From CAYXWH01 sp964468755 (GTDB taxonomy: Bacteria; Chloroflexota; Dehalococcoidia; Dehalococcoidales; RBG-16-60-22): a stretch of 27,264 nucleotides of DNA. The notes under the pieces were generated by a model that saw only the letters and a list, made by a program, of their open reading frames with translations, made no database searches and was not told the origin of the DNA. Below, in pieces: positions 15,967 to 24,351 of the stretch (position 1 is the first letter of the stretch; every line of letters starts with the position of its first letter). The DNA lies in contig CAYXWH010000019.1 of NCBI GenBank assembly GCA_964468755.1, positions 1 to 27,264 on the forward strand, in the 5' to 3' direction. The position numbers were made by a program, and so were the translations under genes.

Positions 15967-17198
15967 TGTGTTACGCCCTGTATCTTTAATTTTTCCAGTT
16001 GCTGCCATGACACGTTATCCGGAACGCGGTACACATTCAGGCCGTTGAGGCTGGTCGGCAGTTTCTGGCCACCTACCACCAGGAGTGTTACCTGGCGCCC
16101 GGCCCTTTTCAGGGCAAGCAGTGTGTTGATAAGCTCATCGGTTGGCGCGGCACTGATGACCACCAGGCTGCTTCCCCAGGGCAGATTCCGGCTTTCGTAG
16201 GGGACAAATCTGGCTATGGGCATGCTCTCAAAAGAGGCGTGGAGCCGGGCCAGCGCCTCCAATATATTTGGTAGCTGGTTCCGGTGCTGGCTCGGTGGTA
16301 TCCTGATGGCTTCACCGGAATACTTCTTCGGCTGGTTCACGTATAAGCCAACCGGGTAACCTTCCGCCAGGGCATGGTGAGCCAGTGACGCCGCCACTAT
16401 AATACCCAGTTCAAACAGTTCCGGTATATTTCCCCAGGCTGGTGGCTTGATGGTGCGAACATCGAGGAAGATACCCATGTCCACGGTGGTGGTAGGCTCG
16501 AATAGCCTGGTCTGTAACTTGCCGACCCGGGCGGTCGTCTTCCAGTGAATTTGCTTGAGGCTGTCACCATAGTGGTAGTCTCTTACCCCCAGTGACAGGA
16601 CGGGGTCCTGGAAAAGGTGCCTCCTGGTTCGGATGTTGCCCAGCGGCTGATTGGAGGGAATGCCCGGTTTCTCGACTGGTACTATCTTGGGGTACACTGT
16701 TAGATAGTCTATCGGCCTGGCTTCCATTTCTTTTCTGGTAAAGCCAAACAAATCACCGGAGCGGATACGGGCAGGCCCGAAGGTGAAACAGCCCCGCTGG
16801 AGACACCGCAACGGGTAACGCCGGATAACCTTGTGATACCAGCCGAGGGAAAGGAGATTATTAAGGTTCTGCTGGGTGAGCTTTTCCGATGGTGCGGTTT
16901 TTCCCCGGAGAAAGGTGACCTCGGCCGGCACCTCGTCAATGATTTCCAGCCAGGGCAGCGGCAGGGGCTTCCGGTTGGCTATTTCTACCTTGAGTTCTAT
17001 CTCGTCGCCGAAAAAAACGCGGTGGGCGCTCAGTGTGCGGCAGTACTCAACCCGGGTAAGGCAGTAGCGCTCCCACAGTTTGGTCACCGCTTTCATGAGA
17101 AACAGCAATAGCGATATCAAAACAAGGGTTACCTGGTGCAGAAGCAGGCCGATTATTAAGAGTATCCCGGCAACAGAGAGCCAGTAGCCGCCCCGCAT
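15963..17198 (-). CDS. DUF58 (Bat/vWA-related) membrane-anchored protein
   Basis: 411 residues. Two hydrophobic segments lie in the first 37 residues, then a beta-rich region. The DUF58 signature is RDYHYGDSLKQIHWKTTAR (206-224), followed by a vWA-like strand MGIFLDVR (241-248). Such proteins work with MoxR AAA+ ATPases, possibly as assembly factors for metalloproteins or surface complexes. The start follows the MoxR stop by three bases and the end overlaps the next gene by four, so the three genes form a tight operon. A typical MIDAS (DxSxS) is absent at the vWA position (DVRTI), suggesting a non-metal-dependent variant. Confidence 0.9.
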   Translation of the reverse strand: MRGGYWLSVAGILLIIGLLLHQVTLVLISLLLFLMKAVTKLWERYCLTRVEYCRTLSAHRVFFGDEIELKVEIANRKPLPLPWLEIIDEVPAEVTFLRGKTAPSEKLTQQNLNNLLSLGWYHKVIRRYPLRCLQRGCFTFGPARIRSGDLFGFTRKEMEARPIDYLTVYPKIVPVEKPGIPSNQPLGNIRTRRHLFQDPVLSLGVRDYHYGDSLKQIHWKTTARVGKLQTRLFEPTTTVDMGIFLDVRTIKPPAWGNIPELFELGIIVAASLAHHALAEGYPVGLYVNQPKKYSGEAIRIPPSQHRNQLPNILEALARLHASFESMPIARFVPYESRNLPWGSSLVVISAAPTDELINTLLALKRAGRQVTLLVVGGQKLPTSLNGLNVYRVPDNVSWQQLEKLKIQGVTQ

Positions 17199-17201
17199 GC
17201 C

Positions 17202-18188
17202 TCACCCTCTTTCAGTCTCAACTTCCTCTTCAACGGGTACTGGTACTGAATTGAGTATTTCACCCAGCGCTTCTTCGGCTGTCTGGCCTCGCAGGTGGCT
17301 TTCCGCACGGGGTATGAGACGGTGTACCAGAACGAAGGGCGCCGTGTATTTCACATCGTCGGGAATGACGAAGGCTCTTCCCCGCAGCGCTGCCAGAGCC
17401 TGGGTGGTATGGTACAGGGCTATCATGGCTCGGGGACTGGCGCCGAGCTGTAACGTGGTATGCTCTCGCGTGGCATTGGTAAGACGGATAATGTAGTCTT
17501 CGACATCGGCAGCGATGTGGACCTGATGAGTCTTTGCCTGTATCTGGAGAAGTTCATCGGCGGTAACCACCGGTGCCAGTTCTTCCAGAGGGTCGGACTG
17601 ACGGAAGCGACTGAGGATTATGCGGTCGTCTTCAGGGGTGGGGTAACCCATCCTGATTTTAAGCAGAAACCGGTCGAGTTGAGCTTCGGGCAGGGGGAAG
17701 GTGCCCTCTAGTTCAATGGGGTTCTGGGTGGCCATCAACAGGAAGGGCCGTGGTAGTGGCTTCGTTTCACCTTCAGCGGTGACCTGCTGTTCTTGCATGG
17801 CTTCCAGAAGGGCGGACTGAGTTCGCGGGGTAGCCCGGTTTATCTCATCGGCCAGCACTACCTGAGCCATTATCGGTCCCGGTCTGAACTCGAAATCCGA
17901 TGTCTTCTGGTTGTAAATATAGGTTCCGGTAATATCGGAGGGGAGAAGGTCGGGGGTACACTGAATACGCCGGAAGCTGCAGCCAAGCGAACGGGAAATG
18001 GACTTGGCCAGCATGGTCTTGCCGATTCCGGGCACATCTTCAATGAGCAAATGCCCTTCGCAGAGAATGGCAGCCAGAGCCAGTTCCACTGCGTCATCCT
18101 TGCCCACTATGACCCGATTAACGTTTTCCTTTACTTTTAGTCCGATGTCTCTGATCCGGGCAATTGCAGTATCTGCCAAATTCAACAT
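17202..18188 (-). CDS. MoxR family AAA+ ATPase
   Basis: 328 residues from the ATG at 18188, the normal family length. Longer in-frame starts reach 18305, but a -10 box lies at 18207-18212, so they would be upstream of the transcript; GAAAGGG precedes the chosen ATG. Walker A DVPGIGKT at 51-58, Walker B VVLADEIN at 110-117, sensor-1 ATQNP at 153-157 and the family segment EAMQEQQVT (129-137) are intact. MoxR ATPases act as chaperone-like machines that mature complexes, usually with vWA/DUF58 partners such as the gene directly downstream. Confidence 0.95.
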   Translation of the reverse strand: MLNLADTAIARIRDIGLKVKENVNRVIVGKDDAVELALAAILCEGHLLIEDVPGIGKTMLAKSISRSLGCSFRRIQCTPDLLPSDITGTYIYNQKTSDFEFRPGPIMAQVVLADEINRATPRTQSALLEAMQEQQVTAEGETKPLPRPFLLMATQNPIELEGTFPLPEAQLDRFLLKIRMGYPTPEDDRIILSRFRQSDPLEELAPVVTADELLQIQAKTHQVHIAADVEDYIIRLTNATREHTTLQLGASPRAMIALYHTTQALAALRGRAFVIPDDVKYTAPFVLVHRLIPRAESHLRGQTAEEALGEILNSVPVPVEEEVETERG

Positions 18189-18206
18189 CCCTTTCTTATT
18201 ACCGGT

Positions 18207-18235
18207 ATTATACCGCATCGGAATTAGATAGCCAA
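18207..18235 (-). promoter_or_regulatory. Promoter of the MoxR-DUF58-DUF4129 operon
   Basis: On the minus strand, TTGGCT (18235-18230), a 17-base spacer and a perfect TATAAT (18212-18207). Transcription would begin near 18200, giving a very short leader of about 12 bases before the ATG at 18188. Confidence 0.7.
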
Positions 18236-18414
18236 TATGCAACCAGAGTTTAATTTCGGCATAACTATGGTCACCGTGACCGGATAGGGCAAGCTGTGTA
18301 TACATGGCGGTCTTTTTATTATGGTGGGGGCGGGGGGAGCCGGAGCAATTACCTGCGTCCGGTGAGGTGGGAGGGATTCAGTAGCTCAGGGCAGGTCGTC
18401 TTGGGTAATGATGC

Positions 18415-19548
18415 TCACGCCTCGATCCTTGTCTGCCCGGCTTCGGTCAGGTTGCCATCATCAACATTGAGCTGAATGGAACTGTTTTCATTCGGTCCGG
18501 AACCGGAAGATTTACCGTAAAAGTCAATCTCGAGGTAATCGGTGTAGTCAGCGACGGTGTATCCCGGGAAATGGTACGTCGCCGATATGGTTTGCCAGGT
18601 ATACGGGCTGACTAACGTAGCTTCAGCGACATCGGTGGCTATCGTCTCCCGGATGGTTCCGTCAGCCTTTCTGATGCTGATGTCGATGCTCAAACCGGGA
18701 TAGCCGGCACCCACCCACTTGCCGGTTGACTGGGCTCTATAGTAGACCGTCCAGGCGGATGCCGGGATCTCGTCAATACCGGCCAGGGAGTAGATGTGCC
18801 GGCCAGGTCGGGCACCATCGGATTCGTTATGGAGCAGCCACCGGCCGGTTTCATGTTTGGCGATAGTACCCGTGGTCTCAACTATTGCCGTACCATCGGC
18901 ACGGATTCCCTCCTTGAGATAGTAGTATTCCGTGGAGGCAATGGTCCTGGTCTCGGAGTGGGGCAGGAAAAGTGGATAGCCCGGCCCCACCGGAAACGAA
19001 ATCGATTTTTGAACGCCGTTGGGCGTAATGGAAATTAACGTAGCGGTAGTGTCCGGTCCGGGTAACGGACTCAGCCGGGCGGCAATCACTATCTCTTCCG
19101 CGGGATTGAATATCTCCGGCTCGAAGACCTCGTCTTTCCCGTTGAGGTAGAGCCCTATCTTCCGCCACTCATTGGCAGCCAGTTCGTCGGTAGTGTAAGG
19201 AAGCCACTTGGTGTACTGCTCACCACTTCCATCGTAATAATTCGCGATCAAGTCCCATTTGCTAAAGCTGGCTAACTTGAGCTGGCCGGAATTTTCCAGT
19301 CGCACCCTCAGCATGTTTGCCCAGGATACCTGACTGAAATCCATGCCGGTGATGTCGGTTCTCGTTATCTCGCTCTCAAGCTCACTACTCTCCAGCCCGC
19401 TCTTCCGGATATCGTCTGTCGAAGACAGGAAGCTCTGAGCCAGGCTCATGCCGCCAAATATTATGAGCGCTATTAATAGTATCGAGACTATCGCCATATG
19501 CATGGTTGCTGCCTTGATATGCTGCCGGCGGCGGCATTTTTCCTCCAA
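18415..19548 (-). CDS. Exported single-pass protein with pilin/archaellum-accessory-like N-terminus
   Basis: 377 residues if started at the TTG at 19548; an ATG at codon 16 (19503) is an alternative and neither has a strong Shine-Dalgarno site. The longer form has a basic stretch (K4, R6-R8, K12), one membrane helix (about 18-38) and a short FLSSTDDIRKSG linker, then an entirely extracytoplasmic beta-rich body. A segment with VRLENSGQLKLASFSKWDLI (about 81-100) recalls the strand order of archaeal pilin or FlaG/FlaF-type proteins, but this is a weak resemblance. The second half (from about 250) looks like a carbohydrate-binding-type beta-sandwich: WTVYYRAQ, GLSIDISIRKADGT, YLEIDFYG. No function is claimed. 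It has its own promoter overlapped by a Fur-like box. Confidence 0.6.
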   Translation of the reverse strand: MEEKCRRRQHIKAATMHMAIVSILLIALIIFGGMSLAQSFLSSTDDIRKSGLESSELESEITRTDITGMDFSQVSWANMLRVRLENSGQLKLASFSKWDLIANYYDGSGEQYTKWLPYTTDELAANEWRKIGLYLNGKDEVFEPEIFNPAEEIVIAARLSPLPGPDTTATLISITPNGVQKSISFPVGPGYPLFLPHSETRTIASTEYYYLKEGIRADGTAIVETTGTIAKHETGRWLLHNESDGARPGRHIYSLAGIDEIPASAWTVYYRAQSTGKWVGAGYPGLSIDISIRKADGTIRETIATDVAEATLVSPYTWQTISATYHFPGYTVADYTDYLEIDFYGKSSGSGPNENSSIQLNVDDGNLTEAGQTRIEA

Positions 19549-19585
19549 CCGGACAAGCTGTGTAGTAAAATCACAACTGGAAATA

Positions 19586-19607
19586 AATAGTAATGATAAT
19601 TACTATT
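19586..19607. promoter_or_regulatory. Fur/PerR-type box
   Basis: AATAGTAAT (19586-19594) and ATTACTATT (19599-19607) are perfect inverted repeats around GATA. The overlapping TAGTAAT-like units resemble the 7-1-7 arrangement of Fur-family sites. It overlaps the -10 of the minus-strand promoter and lies about 190 bases before the PerR-type gene. Confidence 0.6.
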
Positions 19608-19633
19608 ATATAAATCACTGAGGAGGAACACAA
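19605..19633 (-). promoter_or_regulatory. Promoter of the pilin-like exported gene
   Basis: On the minus strand, TTGTGT (19633-19628), a 17-base spacer and a perfect TATAAT (19610-19605), whose end merges into the Fur-like palindrome. Transcription would start inside the palindrome, about 50 bases before the coding region. Confidence 0.6.
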
Positions 19634-19735
19634 CTGTTACGTTGATTATCTGGATAATTTCCCGGTCATTGCCGCTTTAATGATATGCGGGTTTACCACG
19701 GATAGAGTCGAACGGTTCAGTGATATCGGGCTGTT

Positions 19736-19762
19736 TTGACAAGACCGGCATTTCGGTATAAA
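19736..19762 (+). promoter_or_regulatory. Probable promoter of the PerR-type regulator
   Basis: A perfect TTGACA (19736-19741) is followed after 15 bases by TATAAA (19757-19762). The spacer is short, but both boxes are good and the ATG is 38 bases downstream. Confidence 0.5.
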
Positions 19763-19799
19763 GTTACTGCAAACGATAAGCAGAGTCATTGGAAGTGCA

Positions 19800-20186
19800 A
19801 TGACAAGGCAGTCGAAGCAGAGAGAGGCAATCCTCAGGTGCTTGCGCAGCGTAACGTCGCATCCGACGGCGGAATGGATTTTTGACCGGGTCCGACAGGA
19901 AATGCCGAATATAAGCCTGGGCACCGTGTACCGAAATCTCAGACGTCTTAAGCAAGAGGGGCTCATAATGGAACTGGATCTCAGTGGCTATGAAGGCAGA
20001 TACGATGCTAACCCTGAAAACCATTATCATTTCCGCTGTGATCGGTGCGGACGTGTGTTCGATATTGTTGAGCCGGTGGACAGGACGATTGACGAGAGGG
20101 TAGCTAAAAAGACCGGCTTCAAGATAAGTCATCATGTGTTAGAATTCCGGGGTCTTTGCCGTGACTGCCGGGGTGACACTTCGTGA
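19800..20186 (+). CDS. Fur family regulator of PerR type
   Basis: 128 residues, slightly shorter than usual Fur/PerR. The winged helix includes ISLGTVYRNLRRLKQEGLI (38-56). A structural zinc site is formed by C80, C83, C120 and C123. The five regulatory-metal ligands of Bacillus PerR (H37, D85, H91, H93, D104) map by spacing to H21, D69, H75, H77 and D88 here. Asp rather than Glu at the last position is associated with peroxide-sensing PerR instead of Fur. It should repress peroxide-defence or iron genes with Fe/Mn bound and release on H2O2 oxidation. Candidate targets in this window are the exported gene behind the box at 19586 and possibly the DPSL gene. Confidence 0.9.
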   Translation: MTRQSKQREAILRCLRSVTSHPTAEWIFDRVRQEMPNISLGTVYRNLRRLKQEGLIMELDLSGYEGRYDANPENHYHFRCDRCGRVFDIVEPVDRTIDERVAKKTGFKISHHVLEFRGLCRDCRGDTS

Positions 20187-20229
20187 TTACCTAGCGGTAT
20201 GGAGTGCTCGGCTTTTCCGGCGCTGCCGT

Positions 20230-21459
20230 TTATCCGGTGATATTCATCAAGGCGGGCTTTTTCCACCCTGTTCTTTCTTTTATCAGGCTTATCATCGCTA
20301 CCGATACTGCCGCAAGGCCTGACCAGAAGGCGAAGGGTAAACCGGCACCGATGCTGGCAAAGCTGTTGCCCAGGGGAGGGGAGAACAGCCCGCCGATACG
20401 GCTTACGGATGCCCTTAGTCCCAATGCTGTCCCGGCGTATTTCTCACCCACTCCTTCCAATTCCATGGTAAGCGTAATCATAACGGCGGCAAGTGCCTCA
20501 CGGAAAAACCCCATACTGATAACCACCAGCCATAGCATGCTGCCATCTACCACAACGAGCAAGCCCACGCCGATTAAGGTGACCAGCTGAGCTACTATAA
20601 GCACGGCCTTTCGTGAGCCTAGCCGGTCGGAAAGCAAAGAGATTGGGATTGCTCCCACCATGCCGGCGGCGCTGTGTGCAGCCAGGGCACCATCAGCCGC
20701 GGCGGCTGTCCAGCCTTTTCCCCGGAGAAAGAGGGGCAGGTAACCGGTCATTCCCTGGAGACAGCCGCTAAAGAATATTTCGGATATGGCAAGAATCCAT
20801 ACCTCCCTTATTCGAGCCACCTGGGCAATTGACTGACGGAGTGGTGCCCGACTGGTGGTTGACCCGCTCCCGGGCAAGCCCGGTTCGCTTTTAGAGAGTG
20901 ACCATAGCAGTCCAATGACGATGGATATAGCCCCGTATAAGAAGAGCACGTTTCTCCAGCTACCGAGCAGTGGCGAGAGTACTGTGGCGCTCACCAATGA
21001 CCCGAGGGTCACCCCGATGCCCATACCTGTGGAAAGGATACCGTTGGCGATGCCTAGTTGATGCTTGGGAAACCAGACACCAGCGGCTTTATGGGTATTT
21101 AGTGATGACGTGGAGGTAGCAAAGCCAAATAAAAACATGGTAGCTATCAGGATGAGAAAACTGTTTGATAAGCCGCGCAATCCCCCGAATACGCCACCCA
21201 TAAGACAGGCAACGGCGAGGGTGAGCTTGGTTCCATAACGGTCGCCGAGGATCCCGCCGATGAGTCCGGTAAGCAGCCCTGACAGGCTGAGAATGCCCCA
21301 TACAATGCCCACCTGTACCAGGCTTAACCCCAGCTCTTCTGAAATCTCGCTGAACAGCACCGGCATACACATCCGCGGCATACCCACGGCAAAAATGTGG
21401 GTTGATGTCCCCAGGGCAAGGATATACCACTTGTATCTGGACCGGTGGCTTTCTATCAT
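20230..21459 (-). CDS. Major facilitator superfamily transporter
   Basis: 409 residues with about twelve hydrophobic segments in two halves. The family loop motif between segments 2 and 3 is visible as GGILGDRYGTKLTL (about 68-81), and a related LLSDRLGSRKAVL in the second half (about 258-270). The first half includes HIFAVGMPRMCMPVLF, reminiscent of oxalate/formate or monocarboxylate-type MFS carriers, but the substrate cannot be fixed. Shine-Dalgarno is weak (GAG about 12 bases before the ATG). The gene converges on the PerR-type gene with only 43 bases between them and is transcribed alone. Confidence 0.9.
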   Translation of the reverse strand: MIESHRSRYKWYILALGTSTHIFAVGMPRMCMPVLFSEISEELGLSLVQVGIVWGILSLSGLLTGLIGGILGDRYGTKLTLAVACLMGGVFGGLRGLSNSFLILIATMFLFGFATSTSSLNTHKAAGVWFPKHQLGIANGILSTGMGIGVTLGSLVSATVLSPLLGSWRNVLFLYGAISIVIGLLWSLSKSEPGLPGSGSTTSRAPLRQSIAQVARIREVWILAISEIFFSGCLQGMTGYLPLFLRGKGWTAAAADGALAAHSAAGMVGAIPISLLSDRLGSRKAVLIVAQLVTLIGVGLLVVVDGSMLWLVVISMGFFREALAAVMITLTMELEGVGEKYAGTALGLRASVSRIGGLFSPPLGNSFASIGAGLPFAFWSGLAAVSVAMISLIKERTGWKKPALMNITG

Positions 21460-21976
21460 CAGTATTTACTCAGGTGGAGAAGCGTTTGAGCAGTAACCGA
21501 GTCGACCGGGCCGGGCCATTTGGGCAATACCCGGAGAGCGTACATAACTGCCGTCGTTTCAGCTAGCTCCACGGTGCTCCCAATTCCACAGTGTGCTGGC
21601 TGATTCCGGGTTCTGATTTGCGTAGCTAAGCGGGCTAACCTGCACTATTGTCTATGCTACATCGATAAATGTCAAGAGTGTGGCAAAAACTGCAGCGCGC
21701 ATAGATTATCGGTTGCTGAAGCATGGGGAAGTCGTTTTGAAGCTGTTCCGGAAGACAAGAAGCACGAGAAATAGTATTAGAAGGAGCCAGCGTCAAATGA
21801 AGAAGTTTTACAAAATATTTATTAAATTATGCAGATATTTATCGTCTGTTACCCGCACTTATTGTCATATGTAGTATCTTAATCTTTTGGCTGTTGATGC
21901 CTCAAAGTTGATAGAGGGGGATAGAGTTACCTGGAAAAACAGTGGCCAAAATAAATAATCAAGTGAGGTAACGGCT
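21460..21976. other. Intergenic region upstream of the archaellin-like gene
   Basis: About 517 bases without a credible gene. A 64-codon frame at 21680-21874 is rich in Lys and Arg, lacks a good ribosome site and resembles no family I know. The last 180 bases are AT-rich and should contain the promoter of the archaellin-like gene; I could not settle on a -35/-10 pair. Confidence 0.5.
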
Positions 21977-22582
21977 GTGTTTAGATTAATAAATAGATTT
22001 ACATTAATAAAGAAAGTAGCAGAAAGGGTACGCCAGAGGGAAGAGGGTATCACCGGACTGGAGACGGCTATTGTATTGATTGCCTTTGTAATGGTTGCCT
22101 CGGTGTTTGCGTATGTAGTTGTGTCCTCGGGTCTGTATTCATCGCAGAAGGCAAGGCAAGCTATCACCGCCGGGTTGGATTCAACCATGAGTGTTGTCGA
22201 GCTCAAGGGTGATGTTATTGCCAAAATAGAAGACGGTGAACTGAAATATATTTACTTATTCGTCGGTACGCCGGCCGCTGGCGGCTCAGTTGACTTCAAT
22301 ACCGCCAATGTTACCAACACGGTGGTTATTTCTTATATGGACGCTGACCAGATGGTGCCTTCCGTGAACTGGACAATGCAAAAATTGAGCATGGTGAATA
22401 ACGACAATCTCCTTGACCCGGCTGAACTTTTCCTGGTCACGGTGGATATGTCCAGTGCGGCTACGGTCAATATCGGGCCTTACGAAAAATTTTCTCTCGA
22501 GGTCAGGCCTCCTGACGGACCTGTACTCCCCATTGAGCGTACTATACCTCGCAGGTTGACCCAATATGTGAATCTACATTGA
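21977..22582 (+). CDS. Archaellin-like (archaeal-type flagellin) filament protein
   Basis: 201 residues starting at GTG, with GAGGT 9 bases upstream. The N-terminus has a basic leader (MFRLINRF...RVRQREEG) and a class III signal-peptide site after G24. The mature end ITGLETAIVLIAFVMVASVF carries the archaellin signature, with Glu at +5, followed by YVVVSSGLYSSQKARQAI. A hydrophobic helix (about 29-52) would form the filament core and the rest is a beta-rich outer domain (VELKGDVIAKI, then LFLVTVDMS and GPYEKFSLEVRPPDG). Archaellins polymerise into the archaellum or archaellum-like pili. No motor ATPase, platform protein or peptidase gene is in the window, so assembly factors must be elsewhere. 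The -2 and -3 residues before cleavage are Glu, unlike the basic residue usual in archaea. Confidence 0.85.
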   Translation: MFRLINRFTLIKKVAERVRQREEGITGLETAIVLIAFVMVASVFAYVVVSSGLYSSQKARQAITAGLDSTMSVVELKGDVIAKIEDGELKYIYLFVGTPAAGGSVDFNTANVTNTVVISYMDADQMVPSVNWTMQKLSMVNNDNLLDPAELFLVTVDMSSAATVNIGPYEKFSLEVRPPDGPVLPIERTIPRRLTQYVNLH

Positions 22583-22760
22583 GCACATGGGTAAGGTTAG
22601 TCCTGCCAAGAGAGCCAAAGCGTCGAAGAAATCAAACTCTAATCTCAATCTCCATAGCTACATAGATGCCGGGTGACGACCAGCTATGGGAATGGGTAAA
22701 GATTGCGGCACTGGTTCAAGCTGCAAACTGCCGGATGTGTAGCCGCCGGGAAACATCGGG

Positions 22761-22782
22761 AGCGTCCGGAAAAGTAGACGCT
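22761..22782. terminator. Small hairpin between convergent genes
   Basis: AGCGTC (22761-22766) pairs with GACGCT (22777-22782) over a 10-base loop. It lies between the archaellin-like gene and the convergent arylsulfotransferase-like gene, with no clear T-tract. The remainder of 22583-22815 shows no convincing gene. Confidence 0.3.
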
Positions 22783-22815
22783 ATTGTGTCCGGTTTCAGG
22801 TTTATCCGCCTCTTG

Positions 22816-23985
22816 CTAATAACCCAGCGCTTTGATTCTATCCTCGGCCCTTCTCTTCTTTTCTCCAATCGCCGGGACCCTTTTCCCCGCTACTGTTGAG
22901 TCGAAATCGGTGTTTTTTAATGCTTCAGAGTCCAGCCCATAGCGGTAAGCCCGGAAAATAAAATTGGCTCGTCCCAAATGGGGATGTTTGTAATAAAATG
23001 GTACTACATATTCCCACACGGTTTCGCCGCTCGCTGTTACTTCAAAGATGCGGCCCATCATTGCTTCACAAATAAGGGTATTTCCATTGGGAAGTCTTTG
23101 GCAACCGGAGCAGGCGAAGCTATAAAAGTTCATGGGGACCTCGTCTTCATATTCCCACACAATTTCTTTAGTTTCGGGATTAACTTCAACAATCCGGGAG
23201 CGCGTCGCCTGAAAATCATGGACACAATTACGGTGCATACCGTTGTCAAAGGCTAGTATATTGCCATTCCCGAGTACCTGGGCATCATGGGGGTGCGCTA
23301 CTTCACCCTGTCCCCACCTCCACTTTATATCTCCGGTCTTCTTATCAATAATAATAAGCGTATTAGTAAAACGCTGACTTAAAAGTACATCGCCATTATC
23401 CAGTACGAACACTGAATTTGCATTGGCCCATCTGGCTCGACCGCAAAGAGGACATATAATGTCCATATCTGGGTCCATATGCTCATAACCAATCCACTCC
23501 CAGACCACTTTGCCTTCAGGTGTGATCTCGCGCAGGGCATCACTCCACATGACACCTTCACGTTCGGTTCCGCAAAGACCTCCCGTGACCTTCTTGGTGA
23601 TTTCCGCAGGCATGGCGACCCATCTTATCACCATAGTATTGCCGTTCTTCATACGGCAAAAATCGTGGCTTAAGTAAACGTCATCATATTGCCAGACGGT
23701 ATTGCCATTCCAGTCTACTTCGAGTAGCTTGGCAGCGGACCCTCCAAAATCGTCCAGTGGCCCACCCGTAATCCGACACAAATAGAGCAGATTTCCATTG
23801 GGTAGCAATCTGCCAAATGCACCCGGAGGATAGGGCATTCTCCAGTGGTGAACAAATCTACCCGTCATGTCGATAAGCCAAACGTCACCGTAGCCAAATC
23901 CAGGAGTGAACAGGGTATATCCGGCATATGCTTTATTGCGGTCATAGTAAGTGACACCTTGCTGAACCGTGCGTGCGTAGTTCAT
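22816..23985 (-). CDS. Arylsulfotransferase-like beta-propeller protein
   Basis: 389 residues. Five 'xNGN/D' blade turns recur: LPNGNLLYL (61-69), MKNGNTMVI (112-120), LDNGDVLLS (195-203), LGNGNILAF (238-246) and LPNGNTLIC (298-306), each after a strand ending in W-x-Y/W (VWQY, VWEW, WRWG, VWEY). This is the pattern of arylsulfotransferase-family (PF05935/PF14269) propellers, which in characterised enzymes move sulfate between phenols via a catalytic His. Two CxxC pairs (C178-C181 and C292-C295) are unusual and could bind metal or form disulfides. No signal peptide is visible, unlike periplasmic ASST. AAGGAG precedes the ATG. It stands alone, convergent with the archaellin-like gene. True enzymatic activity is unproven. 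Confidence 0.75.
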   Translation of the reverse strand: MNYARTVQQGVTYYDRNKAYAGYTLFTPGFGYGDVWLIDMTGRFVHHWRMPYPPGAFGRLLPNGNLLYLCRITGGPLDDFGGSAAKLLEVDWNGNTVWQYDDVYLSHDFCRMKNGNTMVIRWVAMPAEITKKVTGGLCGTEREGVMWSDALREITPEGKVVWEWIGYEHMDPDMDIICPLCGRARWANANSVFVLDNGDVLLSQRFTNTLIIIDKKTGDIKWRWGQGEVAHPHDAQVLGNGNILAFDNGMHRNCVHDFQATRSRIVEVNPETKEIVWEYEDEVPMNFYSFACSGCQRLPNGNTLICEAMMGRIFEVTASGETVWEYVVPFYYKHPHLGRANFIFRAYRYGLDSEALKNTDFDSTVAGKRVPAIGEKKRRAEDRIKALGY

Positions 23986-24351
23986 AATGCTTCTCCTTGG
24001 AATCAGTTTTTAATTCGAGATGTATGTCTAGAGTACATCAAGAGAATAGTCCTCGGCAAGCATCGCTTTTAGACTGGAACCGGCTGGGTGATATCAGCAT
24101 GTTAATTGGGACTTGCGTGTAGTTCTCGTTGAGTAGATTGTCAATGCCTCGGCTGCTTGAAATGACGTCGTTAATATAGTTAAACCAGGTACCTGCTTGC
24201 CTAAAAGAGGTTAACGGGATGCTCCAACACGCCGCGGTGACGGTCTCTTGGCAGACATATCACCACGTAAGTACAAAAGTGATTAGAAGCATACGCCGGG
24301 ACTATTATAGTCCATTATATAAGAAAGGAACAGCCCTGAACCGACCTGATA
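23986..24351. other. Intergenic region without recognised gene
   Basis: About 366 bases between two minus-strand genes. It should include the promoter of the arylsulfotransferase-like gene. I see no RNA gene, strong terminator or repeat; only a short GGTGA/TCACC pairing around 24236-24265. Confidence 0.5.

Noticed and set aside
19611..19740. GAGGAGG at 19619-19625 followed by an open frame of about 40 codons on the plus strand
   Set aside because: No usable ATG, GTG or TTG lies at the right distance in that frame, and the GAGGAGG is within the spacer of the minus-strand promoter.
21680..21874. 64-codon basic frame upstream of the archaellin-like gene
   Set aside because: Poor ribosome site, biased Lys/Arg content and no family pattern; probably chance in AT-rich DNA.
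22587..22676. 29-codon Lys/Ser-rich frame starting five bases after the archaellin-like stop
   Set aside because: No Shine-Dalgarno site, very short and no resemblance to known families; it might be a remnant of a gene start but cannot be supported.
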